Source: Paenalcaligenes sp052103955 (GTDB lineage Bacteria > Pseudomonadota > Gammaproteobacteria > Burkholderiales > Burkholderiaceae_B). Taken from it: a DNA stretch of 64,000 bases. The notes below the pieces were generated by a model, which did no database searches, was not told where the DNA came from, and saw only the letters and a list, made by a program, of their open reading frames with translations. A program made the translations under genes and the position numbers. The DNA is taken from contig JBQELO010000013.1 in the NCBI GenBank assembly GCA_052103955.1, positions 1 to 64,000 of the forward strand, read 5' to 3'. Positions 35,049 through 43,760 of the stretch are shown one piece after another (the first letter of the stretch is position 1; every line of letters begins with the position of its first letter).

Positions 35049-35565
35049 AGCGCCTTCCTTGCAAAAACCACAAATGACACATTTCTGACACAAAAATCAC
35101 ACATGCAGAAAAGTAACAAAAAATCATAAACCGAAACAAAAACTATCAAAACATACAAAAAATCGCATATTTTCGGAATTTATACACAAAAGAATAATAA
35201 TTGAGCTTTGTATTATGCAATTTACGTATAAGTCTTAAAGAATATTAACAGATGCCAATGAAAAGTCCTACTTACAAGCCCCCGCAAAGCATGACAAAGA
35301 TCAAACAATGTCAGTAAATTTACATTTTGATGTAATAAAAGCAACATAACATTACATACAATCACTATAGAAACCACTGTTTTTGCATAATTTTGTTACA
35401 TATGTTCATGTGATTCATGCATGAAGACACATTTCATATTCATTTTTAAGTGGTCGCACCGTATACGCCTATGGCGATCACCTAGCCATCAAGCACTCAT
35501 GGCACAAAACCCAGAGCAGCCGTATGATAAAGACCCTTTTATCAAGAAGCGGCACCCTCTTGACC
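35049..35565. promoter_or_regulatory. AT-rich intergenic region between divergent flhD and glpK
   Basis: This 517-base gap holds no convincing gene. The part 35090-35450 is strikingly A+T-rich against its neighbours. I can point to an FNR-like half-conserved dyad, ATGAC-AAAG-ATCAA (35291-35304; consensus TTGAT-N4-ATCAA), and a perfect 12-base palindrome TTCATGCATGAA (35414-35425). It must hold the flhD promoter on minus and the glpK promoter on plus. The sites are candidates only. Confidence 0.6.
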
Positions 35566-37059
35566 ATGACTTATATACTGGCCCTTGATCAAGGCACCTC
35601 TAGCTCTCGTAGCATTCTGTTTGATAGAGAGGGCCGTTGCATTGCCCAAGCTCAACAAGAGTTTGCCCAGCACTTCCCCCAATCGGGATGGGTAGAGCAT
35701 GACCCACAAGACATCTGGTCGTCGCAGCTGGCCACAGCCACACAGGTTCTAAAAGAAAGCGGTATCGCTGCATCACAACTCTCTGCCATAGGCATAGCTA
35801 ACCAACGCGAAACCACTTTGGTGTGGGATAAACAAACCGGCGAGCCGCTATACCCAGCCATCGTGTGGCAAGACCGGCGCACCCAGCCCTTATGCCAACA
35901 ATTAATTGACGCTGGTCACGAAGCTTTCATCACCGCTAAAACGGGATTACGACTAGACCCTTATTTCTCAGCAACCAAACTACGCTGGGTACTGGAACAC
36001 ATACCAGGCGCCCTGCAACGTGCTCACAAAGGAGAACTAGCCTTTGGCACTATAGATAGTTGGTTAATTTGGAAGCTAACTGGCGGCCAACAGCATCTAA
36101 GCGATGTAAGTAATGCCGCTCGCACCCTACTGTTTAATATCCATACCCAAGAATGGGATAACGAATTACTGGCGCTATTTGATATTCCTGCGGCGGTATT
36201 ACCTACCATACGTGCCTCGTGCGATGACTTTGGGCATACAAACCCCACCCTATTTGGTGCTGCTATCCCTATACGCGGTGTAGCAGGTGACCAGCAAGCC
36301 GCTTTATTTGGTCAAGCTTGCTTTGATGCTGGAATGGTAAAAAACACCTACGGCACAGGTTGCTTTATGTTGATGCATACCGGCCACCACGCATTAAGCT
36401 CGGAGCACGGGTTGCTGTGTACCAGCGCCGCACAACCCACACCCAAAACACCTCAATACGCCTTGGAAGGCAGTGTTTTCATAGGGGGTGCTGTAGTGCA
36501 ATGGCTGCGTGATGGGCTTAAAGCCATTTCTGCCAGCCACGAAGTTGAAGCCTTGGCGGCAACCGTATCAGACTCTGATGGCGTCATCCTTGTGCCTGCG
36601 TTTACCGGATTAGGCGCACCGTATTGGGACCCTGATGCCCGTGGCAGTATTACGGGATTAACGCGTAATACGTCGATGGCACATATCGCCTATGCTGCCT
36701 TAGAAAGCATTGCATTTCAAAGCACTGCCCTCTTGCAAGCCATGCTTCACGATGCTCAAAAAAATGCTATTGTGCTAAAAGAATTGCGCGTAGACGGTGG
36801 GGCTTGCAGCAACAATATGTTGATGCAATTACAAGCTGATTTGCTAGGCATTGACGTGGTACGCCCCGCAATGATTGAAACCACGGCATTGGGCGCGGCC
36901 TACCTAGCAGGACTGGGCTGCGGGTTATTTAACTCGCATGCCGAACTTAGCCAACACTGGCGTATTGATAGACGCTTCTCCCCCCGCACCACAGCGGATG
37001 AACGGGCCCAACGCTTTGAGCACTGGGAACACGCAGTACGACGTACGCGAACCCTCTAA
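35566..37059 (+). CDS. glpK: Glycerol kinase
   Basis: GlpK makes sn-glycerol-3-phosphate from glycerol and ATP. The ATG at 35566 gives 497 residues (E. coli 502) and the FGGY N-terminus 'YILALDQGTSSSRSILFD'. Other landmarks are 'ANQRETTLVWDKQTGEPLYPAIVWQDRR', 'GVAGDQQAALFGQACF', 'KNTYGTGCFMLMHTG' and 'ELRVDGGACSNNMLMQ'. No glpF, glpD or glpR is next to it here. An in-frame ATG at 35524 would add a 14-residue leader and is less likely. Confidence 0.95.
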   Translation: MTYILALDQGTSSSRSILFDREGRCIAQAQQEFAQHFPQSGWVEHDPQDIWSSQLATATQVLKESGIAASQLSAIGIANQRETTLVWDKQTGEPLYPAIVWQDRRTQPLCQQLIDAGHEAFITAKTGLRLDPYFSATKLRWVLEHIPGALQRAHKGELAFGTIDSWLIWKLTGGQQHLSDVSNAARTLLFNIHTQEWDNELLALFDIPAAVLPTIRASCDDFGHTNPTLFGAAIPIRGVAGDQQAALFGQACFDAGMVKNTYGTGCFMLMHTGHHALSSEHGLLCTSAAQPTPKTPQYALEGSVFIGGAVVQWLRDGLKAISASHEVEALAATVSDSDGVILVPAFTGLGAPYWDPDARGSITGLTRNTSMAHIAYAALESIAFQSTALLQAMLHDAQKNAIVLKELRVDGGACSNNMLMQLQADLLGIDVVRPAMIETTALGAAYLAGLGCGLFNSHAELSQHWRIDRRFSPRTTADERAQRFEHWEHAVRRTRTL

Positions 37060-37073
37060 CACATAGACTGCTT

Positions 37074-37553
37074 ATGCTTCAGAAAATCCTTGTAGCCATC
37101 GCCCTGTTTCTACTGATCTTGCTTGCGCTAAGTTTTGGCGAAAGCATTCTGGCCTCATTTTTTAGCTGGATCAGCTGGCTAACAGGCTCACTAGTACAAA
37201 ACATAAATGATCTGTATGTACTTACCGCTAGCTATGTAAGTGCCCAACCCTTTAAAGTGGTACTGGCCATCCTCCTGACCATACCCGCGTATTACTGGCT
37301 AAGCCGTCGCGACAAAGAAAAAGGCGAACAGCAGCCCTCGCAACGCAAAACAGCTATTTTGCTGGCCTTCTTTTTGGGCTGGTTAGGTATACACCGCTTC
37401 TACCTAGGTAAATACGGTAGTGGGATACTGTATATATTGCTGTGTGCGATCTACCCACCGCTGGCGGTGCTGCTAGGTTGGATGGATGCCATACGCTACT
37501 TCAGTATGACGGATCAGGGCTTTACCATACGCTATTCACGACGTGTGTCATAA
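37074..37553 (+). CDS. TM2-domain membrane protein
   Basis: A 159-residue protein. It has a hydrophobic N-terminus (about 1-30), a second hydrophobic stretch near 60-78, a charged linker (SRRDKEKGEQQ), then a TM2 domain (about 98-150) with 'FFLGWLGIHRFYLGKYGSGIL' in outline and 'LGWMDAIRYF'. TM2 proteins occur across bacteria and their role is not settled. It starts 14 bases after glpK and may be cotranscribed. A hairpin follows its stop. Confidence 0.8.
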   Translation: MLQKILVAIALFLLILLALSFGESILASFFSWISWLTGSLVQNINDLYVLTASYVSAQPFKVVLAILLTIPAYYWLSRRDKEKGEQQPSQRKTAILLAFFLGWLGIHRFYLGKYGSGILYILLCAIYPPLAVLLGWMDAIRYFSMTDQGFTIRYSRRVS

Positions 37554-37592
37554 GGCATAAAACGTGCAATCCCACTGATCAAAGCACTACAA

Positions 37593-37622
37593 AAAAGGGC
37601 AGGCATCACGCCCACCCTTTTC
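37593..37622. terminator. Terminator between convergent genes
   Basis: AAAAGGG and CCCTTTT arms with an inner GGC/GCC pairing and small internal loop, with A-run before and T-run after. It lies between the TM2 gene (+) and the SulP gene (-) and can serve both. Confidence 0.6.
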
Positions 37623-37643
37623 TTGTAACCAGTAACTATCCAG

Positions 37644-39338
37644 TTAGCCAGCCGCAGCTTCCTCGGGACTGACCTTCTCTTTTTCCTGCAGTGTTTCATG
37701 AGCCGCCTGCAACGCCTGCTCTACTGTCTCAAACAGCAATTGCTGGCGCACCTTACGTAACAACCCTGCCCTTGCCACCTGCCTACGCAAATGTGGATTA
37801 AGCTCAGACATCACCACCCTGCAATCAGCCTGCTGCAAATCAAGTATGGTTTTCTCTAGCACTTGCAACGCCGTGCCATCCATAAACGGCACGTAGCGCA
37901 TGCGCAGTACCAGCACCTTAGGTATAGGTTTTAAATTCTCGATGCGACGCTCAAATACATCAACACCCGCATAGAAAAACGGCCCCTCTACCGACAACAC
38001 TTTGATCTCTTCGTCACTGTCGTACAAAGAAAGAAACTCTGGCGCTACCAAACCATTCAGGCGTTTTTTCTCGATTTTTTCTACGGACACGCTGTCGGAC
38101 ATGCGCTTCAAGAAGTGCAACATTGCCAAGACCACACCAATGTTTACCGCCACCACCAAGTTGGCAAATACCGTAATCAGCAGTGTCACCACCAGAATAA
38201 ATACATCGGCCCAAGGCGCTTCACGCACTAACGCATACACCGTTTTAGGTTGGCTCATGTTCCACGCCACCATAAACAGAATCGCTGCCAAACTGGCTAG
38301 GGGGATATAGACCGCCAAGGGTGCCAATACTAGCAGCACTAAGACTAGCACCAGCACGTGCACAATACCCGAAATAGGACTGGTGCCTCCGTTACGGATA
38401 TTGGTCGCGGTACGCGCAATAGCACCCGTTGCAGCAATACCGCCAAACAATGGGGCCAGTACGTTTGCAATACCTTGCCCCACTAGCTCTTGGTTGGAGT
38501 TATGCCGCGTGTGGCTCATGTTGTCAGCCACTACAGCAGACAGCAGCGATTCAATCGCCCCCAACATGGCAATCGCAAAAGCAGGCCCTACTAAATCTAA
38601 CACTCTATTAAGGGTGATTTCGGGTAGTTGAAAACCGGGTAGTCCTCGCGGTATTTCACCAAATGCCGACCCAATGGTCGCCACCGACTCAAATTGAAAA
38701 ACCGCTTGTATCAGGCTGGCTACAATCAGCGCCACCAAGGGGCCTGGCACCCGCTCCATACGCTTGATACGCGGCGTGATAATGACCAAAAATAACGACA
38801 GCAATGCCAGCAGCGTTGTGGTGAGGCTTAGCGACGGCAGGCTTTGCAGTAAAAACCAAAGCTGCTCATGAAACATGGCATTAGAGTCTGGCGTGGGCAA
38901 GCCAAAGAAGTCTTTCCATTGCCCTACCCAAATAATGATCCCTATACCCGCCGTAAACCCGACAATTACTGGGGCAGGGATAAATTTGATGACCGCCCCC
39001 ATGCGCGTAAAGCCAAGTATCAAGAGCATGACACCAGCCATTAAGGTGGCGATCTGTAAGCCATCAATACCGTGTTGGGCCACTACCCCCGACAAGATCA
39101 CGATAAATGCACCGGTGGGCCCCGCAATCTGTACACGGCTACCACCAAACAGCGATACGGCTAAACCCGCAATGATGGCGGTATAAATACCTTGCTCCGG
39201 CTTCACACCTGAGGCGATAGCAAATGCCATAGCTAATGGCAGCGCCACGATCCCCACAATGATCCCCGCCACAATGTTGGGCAACCAGTGTTTACGTTCC
39301 AGCAAACCAGCCCGTTTGGCTTCTAAAATGGCAATCAT
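37644..39338 (-). CDS. SulP-family anion transporter with STAS domain
   Basis: A 564-residue inner-membrane transporter of the SLC26/SulP family. About 11-14 TM helices fill residues 20-410, with 'VALPLAMAFAIASGVKPEQGIYTAIIAG' near 34-61 and 'GLLGGIAATGAIARTATNIRNGGTSPI' type motifs near 290-315 (outline). The STAS domain lies about 430-550 ('PFMDGTALQVLEKTILDLQQ'). SulP proteins carry sulfate, bicarbonate, dicarboxylates or other anions; the substrate cannot be read here. No carbonic anhydrase or sulfate gene is adjacent. Confidence 0.9.
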   Translation of the reverse strand: MIAILEAKRAGLLERKHWLPNIVAGIIVGIVALPLAMAFAIASGVKPEQGIYTAIIAGLAVSLFGGSRVQIAGPTGAFIVILSGVVAQHGIDGLQIATLMAGVMLLILGFTRMGAVIKFIPAPVIVGFTAGIGIIIWVGQWKDFFGLPTPDSNAMFHEQLWFLLQSLPSLSLTTTLLALLSLFLVIITPRIKRMERVPGPLVALIVASLIQAVFQFESVATIGSAFGEIPRGLPGFQLPEITLNRVLDLVGPAFAIAMLGAIESLLSAVVADNMSHTRHNSNQELVGQGIANVLAPLFGGIAATGAIARTATNIRNGGTSPISGIVHVLVLVLVLLVLAPLAVYIPLASLAAILFMVAWNMSQPKTVYALVREAPWADVFILVVTLLITVFANLVVAVNIGVVLAMLHFLKRMSDSVSVEKIEKKRLNGLVAPEFLSLYDSDEEIKVLSVEGPFFYAGVDVFERRIENLKPIPKVLVLRMRYVPFMDGTALQVLEKTILDLQQADCRVVMSELNPHLRRQVARAGLLRKVRQQLLFETVEQALQAAHETLQEKEKVSPEEAAAG

Positions 39339-39412
39339 GTATGAACCTCAGAACTAAGAATCAACGTGAGCATATGCATCGCTCTATCATAATATGCCAT
39401 GCAGCAATACAC

Positions 39413-39462
39413 AAAAAGCCGCTGTACCACAGGGTCCTCCCTGCGATACAGCGGCTTTTTTA
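39413..39462 (-). terminator. Terminator of the metal P-ATPase gene
   Basis: A perfect 14-base inverted repeat, AAAAAGCCGCTGTA (39413-39426) with TACAGCGGCTTTTT (39447-39460), has an inner CAGGG/CCCTG stem. It lies 12 bases after the stop of the minus-strand ATPase gene; T-runs on both strands make it bidirectional. Confidence 0.9.
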
Positions 39463-39473
39463 TGCTGCTATGT

Positions 39474-41759
39474 TTACTTCTTCAAGATTCTCAAGCTGTT
39501 CATAATCACCAACAAACTTGCTCCTACGTCTGCCAACACAGCCATCCACATGGCTGCACTACCAAACAAGGCCAAGAACAAGAACACGGCTTTAATTAAT
39601 AAGGCAGCGCTAATGTTTTGCACCAACACCACATGCAGCTCTTGAGATAGCTTCCAGCTAGCTGGCAACTTCGCCAAGTCATCGTTCAAGATGGCGATAT
39701 CTGCTGTTTCGATGGCGATATCTGACCCCATAGCCCCCATCGCAAAACCCACATCCGCTTTAGCCAAAGCAGGAGCATCGTTAATACCATCCCCCACCAT
39801 GGCTGTAGGTGCATGTTGCTGCAATTGCTGCAACCACTCCAGCTTTTGCTCGGGCAGCATTTCTGCTTTGTAGTTAGCAATTCCCAACGATTTGGCGACA
39901 GAACCCACCGCATAAGGGTTATCGCCCGATGCTAGGTACACATTCACACCCAATTGGCGCAAGTCATTCAGCGCTGCTTTAGCCCCTTCCTTAACCGGAT
40001 CGCTGATCGCAAAAGCTGCTACGATTTGTTTACCGTCAAACAAGAATACAAAGCTTGCACCTTCAGACTGCCAACGTTGCTCCCACGCTTGTAACGCATC
40101 CGAGCTTTCGCTTGCACCCAACGCCTCAGCCCAGGCACGGCTACCCAAACTATAGGTGGTATCCACCAATGCCGCCTGCACACCTTTACCCGGTATAGCC
40201 TCAAAACCTACCATGGCTACACGTTGATCCGACAGCTTTGCTTCGGCCAACGCTTGCGATGCGGGGTGATCAGACAAACTCGCCAAGGCATGTGCTACCG
40301 CCAAGGTGGTGCTGGGTTCGGCATCTTCACGAATAAAGTGATCACGTAAGGCTGGTTTACCTTCGGTTAGGGTACCGGTTTTATCCACCATCAAGTTACG
40401 CACTTGACGCAGTTTTTCCAGATACGCCCCACCTTTCACCAACAAACCTTGTCGTGCCGCATGCGTTAACGCACTAACCACCGCTACAGGTGTAGAAATT
40501 ACCAAGGCACATGGGCAAGCAATCACCAACAACACCAAAGCACGGTATAACCAGTCTGCCCACACACCGCCCATAAACAATGGCGGAATCACAGCAATCG
40601 CTAGTGCAAATACCACCACTATAGGGGTGTAGATACGTGAGAACTTATCGACAAAACGTTGCACTGGCGCTTTATTCTGCTGGGCATCCTGCACAGCATA
40701 GGTAATACGTGCGAGCAAACTTTGGTCATAAGCAGAAGACACGCGATACTGCAGTTCACCCATACCGTTTACCGTACCAGCAAACACGCTATCACCAGCA
40801 CTTTTACTAACGGGCAAACTTTCCCCTGTAATAGAGGCTTGGTTCACCGCTGACTGGCCGCTTTCTACAATACCGTCTAGCCCTAAGCGCCCACCAGGCA
40901 CTACGCGAACTAGCGTATTCATGTTGACCTCAGCCGGGTGTGCAGACACCCAGCCTTTATCGTCATCCCATACTTCTACTGTTTCGGGAGCCAAGGCTAA
41001 CAAGCTATCTACCGCTTGACGCGCTTTATCCAGCGACCGTGCCTCGATGATCTCGGCCAAACTAAACAGCGACATTACCATCGCCGCTTCAGGCCATTCA
41101 CCCAGCAGCACAGCCCCCGTAACAGCAATACTCATCAACGCATTAATGTTGAGATCCAGATAACGGATGGCAATCCAGCCCTTGCGATACACGCTTAAGC
41201 CTGAGAGAAAAATCGCGCCAATGGACATTACCACCACCAACCAGAAAGGCGCTGATAACCACGCTGCAATTTCTGCCGCCAAGGCTAAACCCACACCGGC
41301 GCTGATACGCCCCCATGCAGCCAACCACGTTTTCTTGGTGGACTCAGGTTTAGCCAATGAGGCTGCTCGTTTGTTTTCCAGCAACTCTGGACTCATACCC
41401 AAGCGCGACACGATTTGGATCAAGGCATCACGAAAGCCAGGTTGATGCACCACGCTAAGCTGTCGCTGCATGAGGTTAAACTCCAACCCCACTACCTCAC
41501 CACGCGGTGTTAGTGCTTTACGCAACAACGCTTCTTCGTTAGGGCAGTCCATTTGCTCAATACGCAAGATAGTCTGTTGCTGATTTTCACCAGCCCCCGC
41601 AAAGCGCTGTACAGCAGAAGCGGTTAAATCAGCAGGGGTGCAGCACGATGCGGCTTGCGCAGATGCGGTATCCTTGTGATCATGGGTGTGCCCATCATCA
41701 TGGCTATGGTCATGATCGTGGTTATGATCATGACCATGTTCGTGCGTAGCGTTTGTCAT
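39474..41759 (-). CDS. Cd/Zn/Pb-type P1B-ATPase (ZntA/CadA-like)
   Basis: A 761-residue heavy-metal exporter; the ATG at 41759 is used, as a longer frame to 41834 would cross the promoter. Residues 1-30 are His/Asp-rich (11 His), followed by a CC pair at 39-40. The HMA domain motif reads MDCPNEE (70-76), so the second Cys of CxxC is a Glu. The catalytic core is complete: CPC motif 'IACPCALVISTP', phosphorylation 'DKTGTLTEG', 'GDGINDAPAL'. Divergent cadR-like regulator and its MerR-type operator fix its role as Cd/Pb/Zn resistance. Confidence 0.93.
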   Translation of the reverse strand: MTNATHEHGHDHNHDHDHSHDDGHTHDHKDTASAQAASCCTPADLTASAVQRFAGAGENQQQTILRIEQMDCPNEEALLRKALTPRGEVVGLEFNLMQRQLSVVHQPGFRDALIQIVSRLGMSPELLENKRAASLAKPESTKKTWLAAWGRISAGVGLALAAEIAAWLSAPFWLVVVMSIGAIFLSGLSVYRKGWIAIRYLDLNINALMSIAVTGAVLLGEWPEAAMVMSLFSLAEIIEARSLDKARQAVDSLLALAPETVEVWDDDKGWVSAHPAEVNMNTLVRVVPGGRLGLDGIVESGQSAVNQASITGESLPVSKSAGDSVFAGTVNGMGELQYRVSSAYDQSLLARITYAVQDAQQNKAPVQRFVDKFSRIYTPIVVVFALAIAVIPPLFMGGVWADWLYRALVLLVIACPCALVISTPVAVVSALTHAARQGLLVKGGAYLEKLRQVRNLMVDKTGTLTEGKPALRDHFIREDAEPSTTLAVAHALASLSDHPASQALAEAKLSDQRVAMVGFEAIPGKGVQAALVDTTYSLGSRAWAEALGASESSDALQAWEQRWQSEGASFVFLFDGKQIVAAFAISDPVKEGAKAALNDLRQLGVNVYLASGDNPYAVGSVAKSLGIANYKAEMLPEQKLEWLQQLQQHAPTAMVGDGINDAPALAKADVGFAMGAMGSDIAIETADIAILNDDLAKLPASWKLSQELHVVLVQNISAALLIKAVFLFLALFGSAAMWMAVLADVGASLLVIMNSLRILKK

Positions 41760-41791
41760 ACACAAAACCTCTTTATCACAGTGTTTTAGGT

Positions 41792-41822
41792 AGTACACAC
41801 CTTGTAGTGGCTTTAAGGTCAA
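41792..41822 (-). promoter_or_regulatory. MerR-type promoter/operator of the P-ATPase gene
   Basis: On minus: -35 TTGACC (41822-41817), 19-base spacer, -10 TGTACT (41797-41792). The spacer is overlong, as MerR-family activators need, and holds the 21-base dyad ACCTT...AAGGT (41799-41819), close to known CadR/PbrR operators of the form ACCCTATAGTGGCTACAGGGT. The ATPase ATG is 33 bases downstream. Confidence 0.88.
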
Positions 41823-41852
41823 GCCCCCACGCATCGTTAGGATGAAAACTTC

Positions 41853-42284
41853 ATGAAAATTGGTGAATTAGCACAATTGGCTCGTTGCGGTACTGAAACC
41901 ATACGTTATTACGAACGTATAGGTTTGCTGCCGCCACCTGTGCGCGGTGACAATAATTACAGACGCTATACAGAGCAGCATGTAGAGCAACTGCGTTTCA
42001 TACGCAATTGCCGCAGTCTAGATATGACGCATGAAGAAATACGCGCTCTCTTGGATTACAGTTCGGCCGAGCCCACCCCCGACTGCAGCCCTATTAATGA
42101 CTTAATACAAGAACACTTGCAGCACGTCACTATACGTATACAAGAACTGCAATCACTGGAAAAACAGTTGCGTGATCTTTACCTGCAATGTCAGCACCCT
42201 GGGCATATTAGTGATTGCGGTATTTTGGAAAACCTAAGCAAATTGCCACTAGAAGAACGCAGCTCGCAAAGCCATTTAGGCTAA
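41853..42284 (+). CDS. CadR/PbrR-like MerR-family metal regulator
   Basis: A 143-residue MerR-family activator. The HTH is 'KIGELAQLARCGTETIRYYERIGLLPPP' in outline (2-29), then a long dimer helix. Metal ligands are likely C78, C113 and C122 ('TPDCSP', 'LQCQHPGH', 'SDCG'), the three-Cys arrangement of CadR and PbrR-type regulators. A zinc-type ZntR would differ in the C-terminal loop (CxHxxxxxxC). It is divergent from the P-ATPase, with the operator between them. Confidence 0.92.
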   Translation: MKIGELAQLARCGTETIRYYERIGLLPPPVRGDNNYRRYTEQHVEQLRFIRNCRSLDMTHEEIRALLDYSSAEPTPDCSPINDLIQEHLQHVTIRIQELQSLEKQLRDLYLQCQHPGHISDCGILENLSKLPLEERSSQSHLG

Positions 42285-42318
42285 TCGCTACAACGGCTTT
42301 GCGTAGGCTGTGTATGTG

Positions 42319-42732
42319 TTATTTGCCAAACGCCTTATCGCTTATCCACATCCCTACTAGCATGGCTGGCACAAACCACCACGCGGTAGTGATCAGCGCA
42401 CTTAACGACACCAAGGCTGGCCCAGGGCAATAACCTGCTAGCCCCCAACCTATACCAAACAACGCCGCACCACTTAGTAGGCGTGCATCAATTTTCTTAT
42501 TAGTAGGTAGCTCAAACGCAACCGCCCCCATAGGGGGATGCGAAGTACGTTTTGCAAGCCTAAATGGCCACCACGCTACAGCAATAGCCCCCACCATTAC
42601 CAACGCTAATGAGGGATCCCATTGCCCAAAAAAATCCAAGAAATTCTGTACTTTGGTAGGTTGCCCCATCCCGGACAGCATCAACCCCAAACCAAACAAC
42701 AAACCGGCTAATAAAGCACTAACTGCCGCCAT
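42319..42732 (-). CDS. YeeE/YedE-family (DUF395) sulfur transport protein, C-terminal-type half
   Basis: A 137-residue membrane protein with about four TM helices. The hallmark 'FGIGWGLAGYCPGPAL' lies near 95-112 and carries the conserved Cys. Together with the gene upstream it makes up one full YeeE/TsuA-type protein split in two, as in PmpA/PmpB and BigR-operon pairs. Thiosulfate-type sulfur transport is known for TsuA; for this pair it is inference. The ATG at 42732 is chosen because it lies two bases after the stop of the partner gene; a longer frame overlaps that gene. Confidence 0.88.
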   Translation of the reverse strand: MAAVSALLAGLLFGLGLMLSGMGQPTKVQNFLDFFGQWDPSLALVMVGAIAVAWWPFRLAKRTSHPPMGAVAFELPTNKKIDARLLSGAALFGIGWGLAGYCPGPALVSLSALITTAWWFVPAMLVGMWISDKAFGK

Positions 42733-42734
42733 GA

Positions 42735-43169
42735 TTACAGCCCTCCTACCACATGGCGCAACACGTAAACGGTAGCACCACCTGCCACAATAAATAGCAC
42801 AGTAGCCGCTAGCGAACGCGTAGACAGTCGCGCTAAACCACACACGCCATGACCACTAGTACAACCTGAACCTAAGCGGGTTCCTATGCCCACAAGCAGA
42901 CCCGCTATAACGATGCCCATAATGGACTGCTCAGACGGCTGTGGTACGGCGCTACCCACCAACGTATACAACCATGGCGAGATCAACACCCCTGCCACAA
43001 ACCACCAGCGCCACGCAATGCGAGGAGTTTTCCACACCCCAGCCAGAATCCCACTCACCCCTAAAATTCGTCCGTTCACTAATAACAGCAGACTGACAGC
43101 TAAGCCTATCAGTAGCCCCCCAGCCAACGATGCCCAAGGGGTAAACGCGTCCCAGTTAATTGTCATCAC
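42735..43169 (-). CDS. YeeE/YedE-family (DUF395) sulfur transport protein, N-terminal-type half
   Basis: A 144-residue membrane protein with about four TM helices. The hallmark 'RLGSGCTSGHGVCGLARLS' lies near 95-115 and holds the conserved Cys residues that in TsuA line the sulfur-relay path. It is the first gene of the pair. No rhodanese, persulfide dioxygenase or BigR/SqrR repressor gene is next to it. The upstream promoter overlaps an AT-rich dyad, which hints at repression. Confidence 0.88.
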   Translation of the reverse strand: MMTINWDAFTPWASLAGGLLIGLAVSLLLLVNGRILGVSGILAGVWKTPRIAWRWWFVAGVLISPWLYTLVGSAVPQPSEQSIMGIVIAGLLVGIGTRLGSGCTSGHGVCGLARLSTRSLAATVLFIVAGGATVYVLRHVVGGL

Positions 43170-43239
43170 TTTTCCTTACGCACAATGCGCCTTCATGAAG
43201 CACTAGCCACACCACTACAGCACACAAACAATATACTTA

Positions 43240-43268
43240 ATTATATATTATGTTTTTATATTTCTAAA
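43240..43268 (-). promoter_or_regulatory. Sigma-70-like promoter of the YeeE pair with overlapping AT dyad
   Basis: On minus: -35 TTTAGA (43268-43263), 17-base spacer, -10 TATAAT (43245-43240), a full consensus hexamer. An inverted repeat AATATA-N8-TATATT (43230-43249) covers the -10, a good place for a repressor. The gene starts 71 bases downstream. Confidence 0.65.
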
Positions 43269-43374
43269 CTCATCGTGGTTGGCAGTGATCTGAAAGACTA
43301 TAAGGGTTTGCTGCGCAAAGCACTGGCTCGTGCCCTATACTGAGCCCACTTATTGCTTTTAAAACAGGACTTTC

Positions 43375-43752
43375 ATGTATTTAGCCCTTAAACACTCTCA
43401 TGTCACGGCTGCCGTACTCAGCATCTGTTTTTTCATTATTCGGGCGTGGTGGTCAGTCTCTGGTTCGGCCATGCTGCAAAAGAAATTCGTACGCATTGCC
43501 CCTCACGTTATTGACACCGTGTTGCTAGCCTGTGGTTTGGGCATGGCCGGCATGCTGGGTGCTGCCGCTGCTGCCCCATGGCTGTACACCAAAATCATTT
43601 TGTTAGTGGTTTATATTATCGTGGGCACTTACGCCATTAAACGTGGCCGTACACCGCAAACCCGTGCCATTGCAGCCGTAGTTGCGGTGCTTATCTTCGC
43701 CTATATAGTAGGTGTAGCGATTTATCGCAGCCCAGCGTCATGGTTTATCTAA
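43375..43752 (+). CDS. SirB2-family membrane protein
   Basis: A 125-residue protein with four TM helices (about 10-25, 45-65, 72-90 and 98-118). 'LKHSHVTAAVLSICFFIIRAWW' near 5-26 and 'RIAPHVIDTVLLACGLGMA' are the SirB2 hallmark with conserved His residues. The family's molecular role is unknown; the invariant His pairs suggest a redox or cofactor link. It stands alone, convergent with the DMT transporter. Confidence 0.85.
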   Translation: MYLALKHSHVTAAVLSICFFIIRAWWSVSGSAMLQKKFVRIAPHVIDTVLLACGLGMAGMLGAAAAAPWLYTKIILLVVYIIVGTYAIKRGRTPQTRAIAAVVAVLIFAYIVGVAIYRSPASWFI

Positions 43753-43760
43753 ACGCGTAC

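Noticed and set aside
35401..35430. Possible CRP site (TGTGATTCATGCATGA)
   Set aside because: Only one half matches TGTGA-N6-TCACA; the palindrome TTCATGCATGAA is reported as such instead.
41680..41755. Tandem-repeat-like run rich in CATGATCATGG
   Set aside because: It encodes the His/Asp-rich tail of the metal ATPase and is explained by codon use for His.
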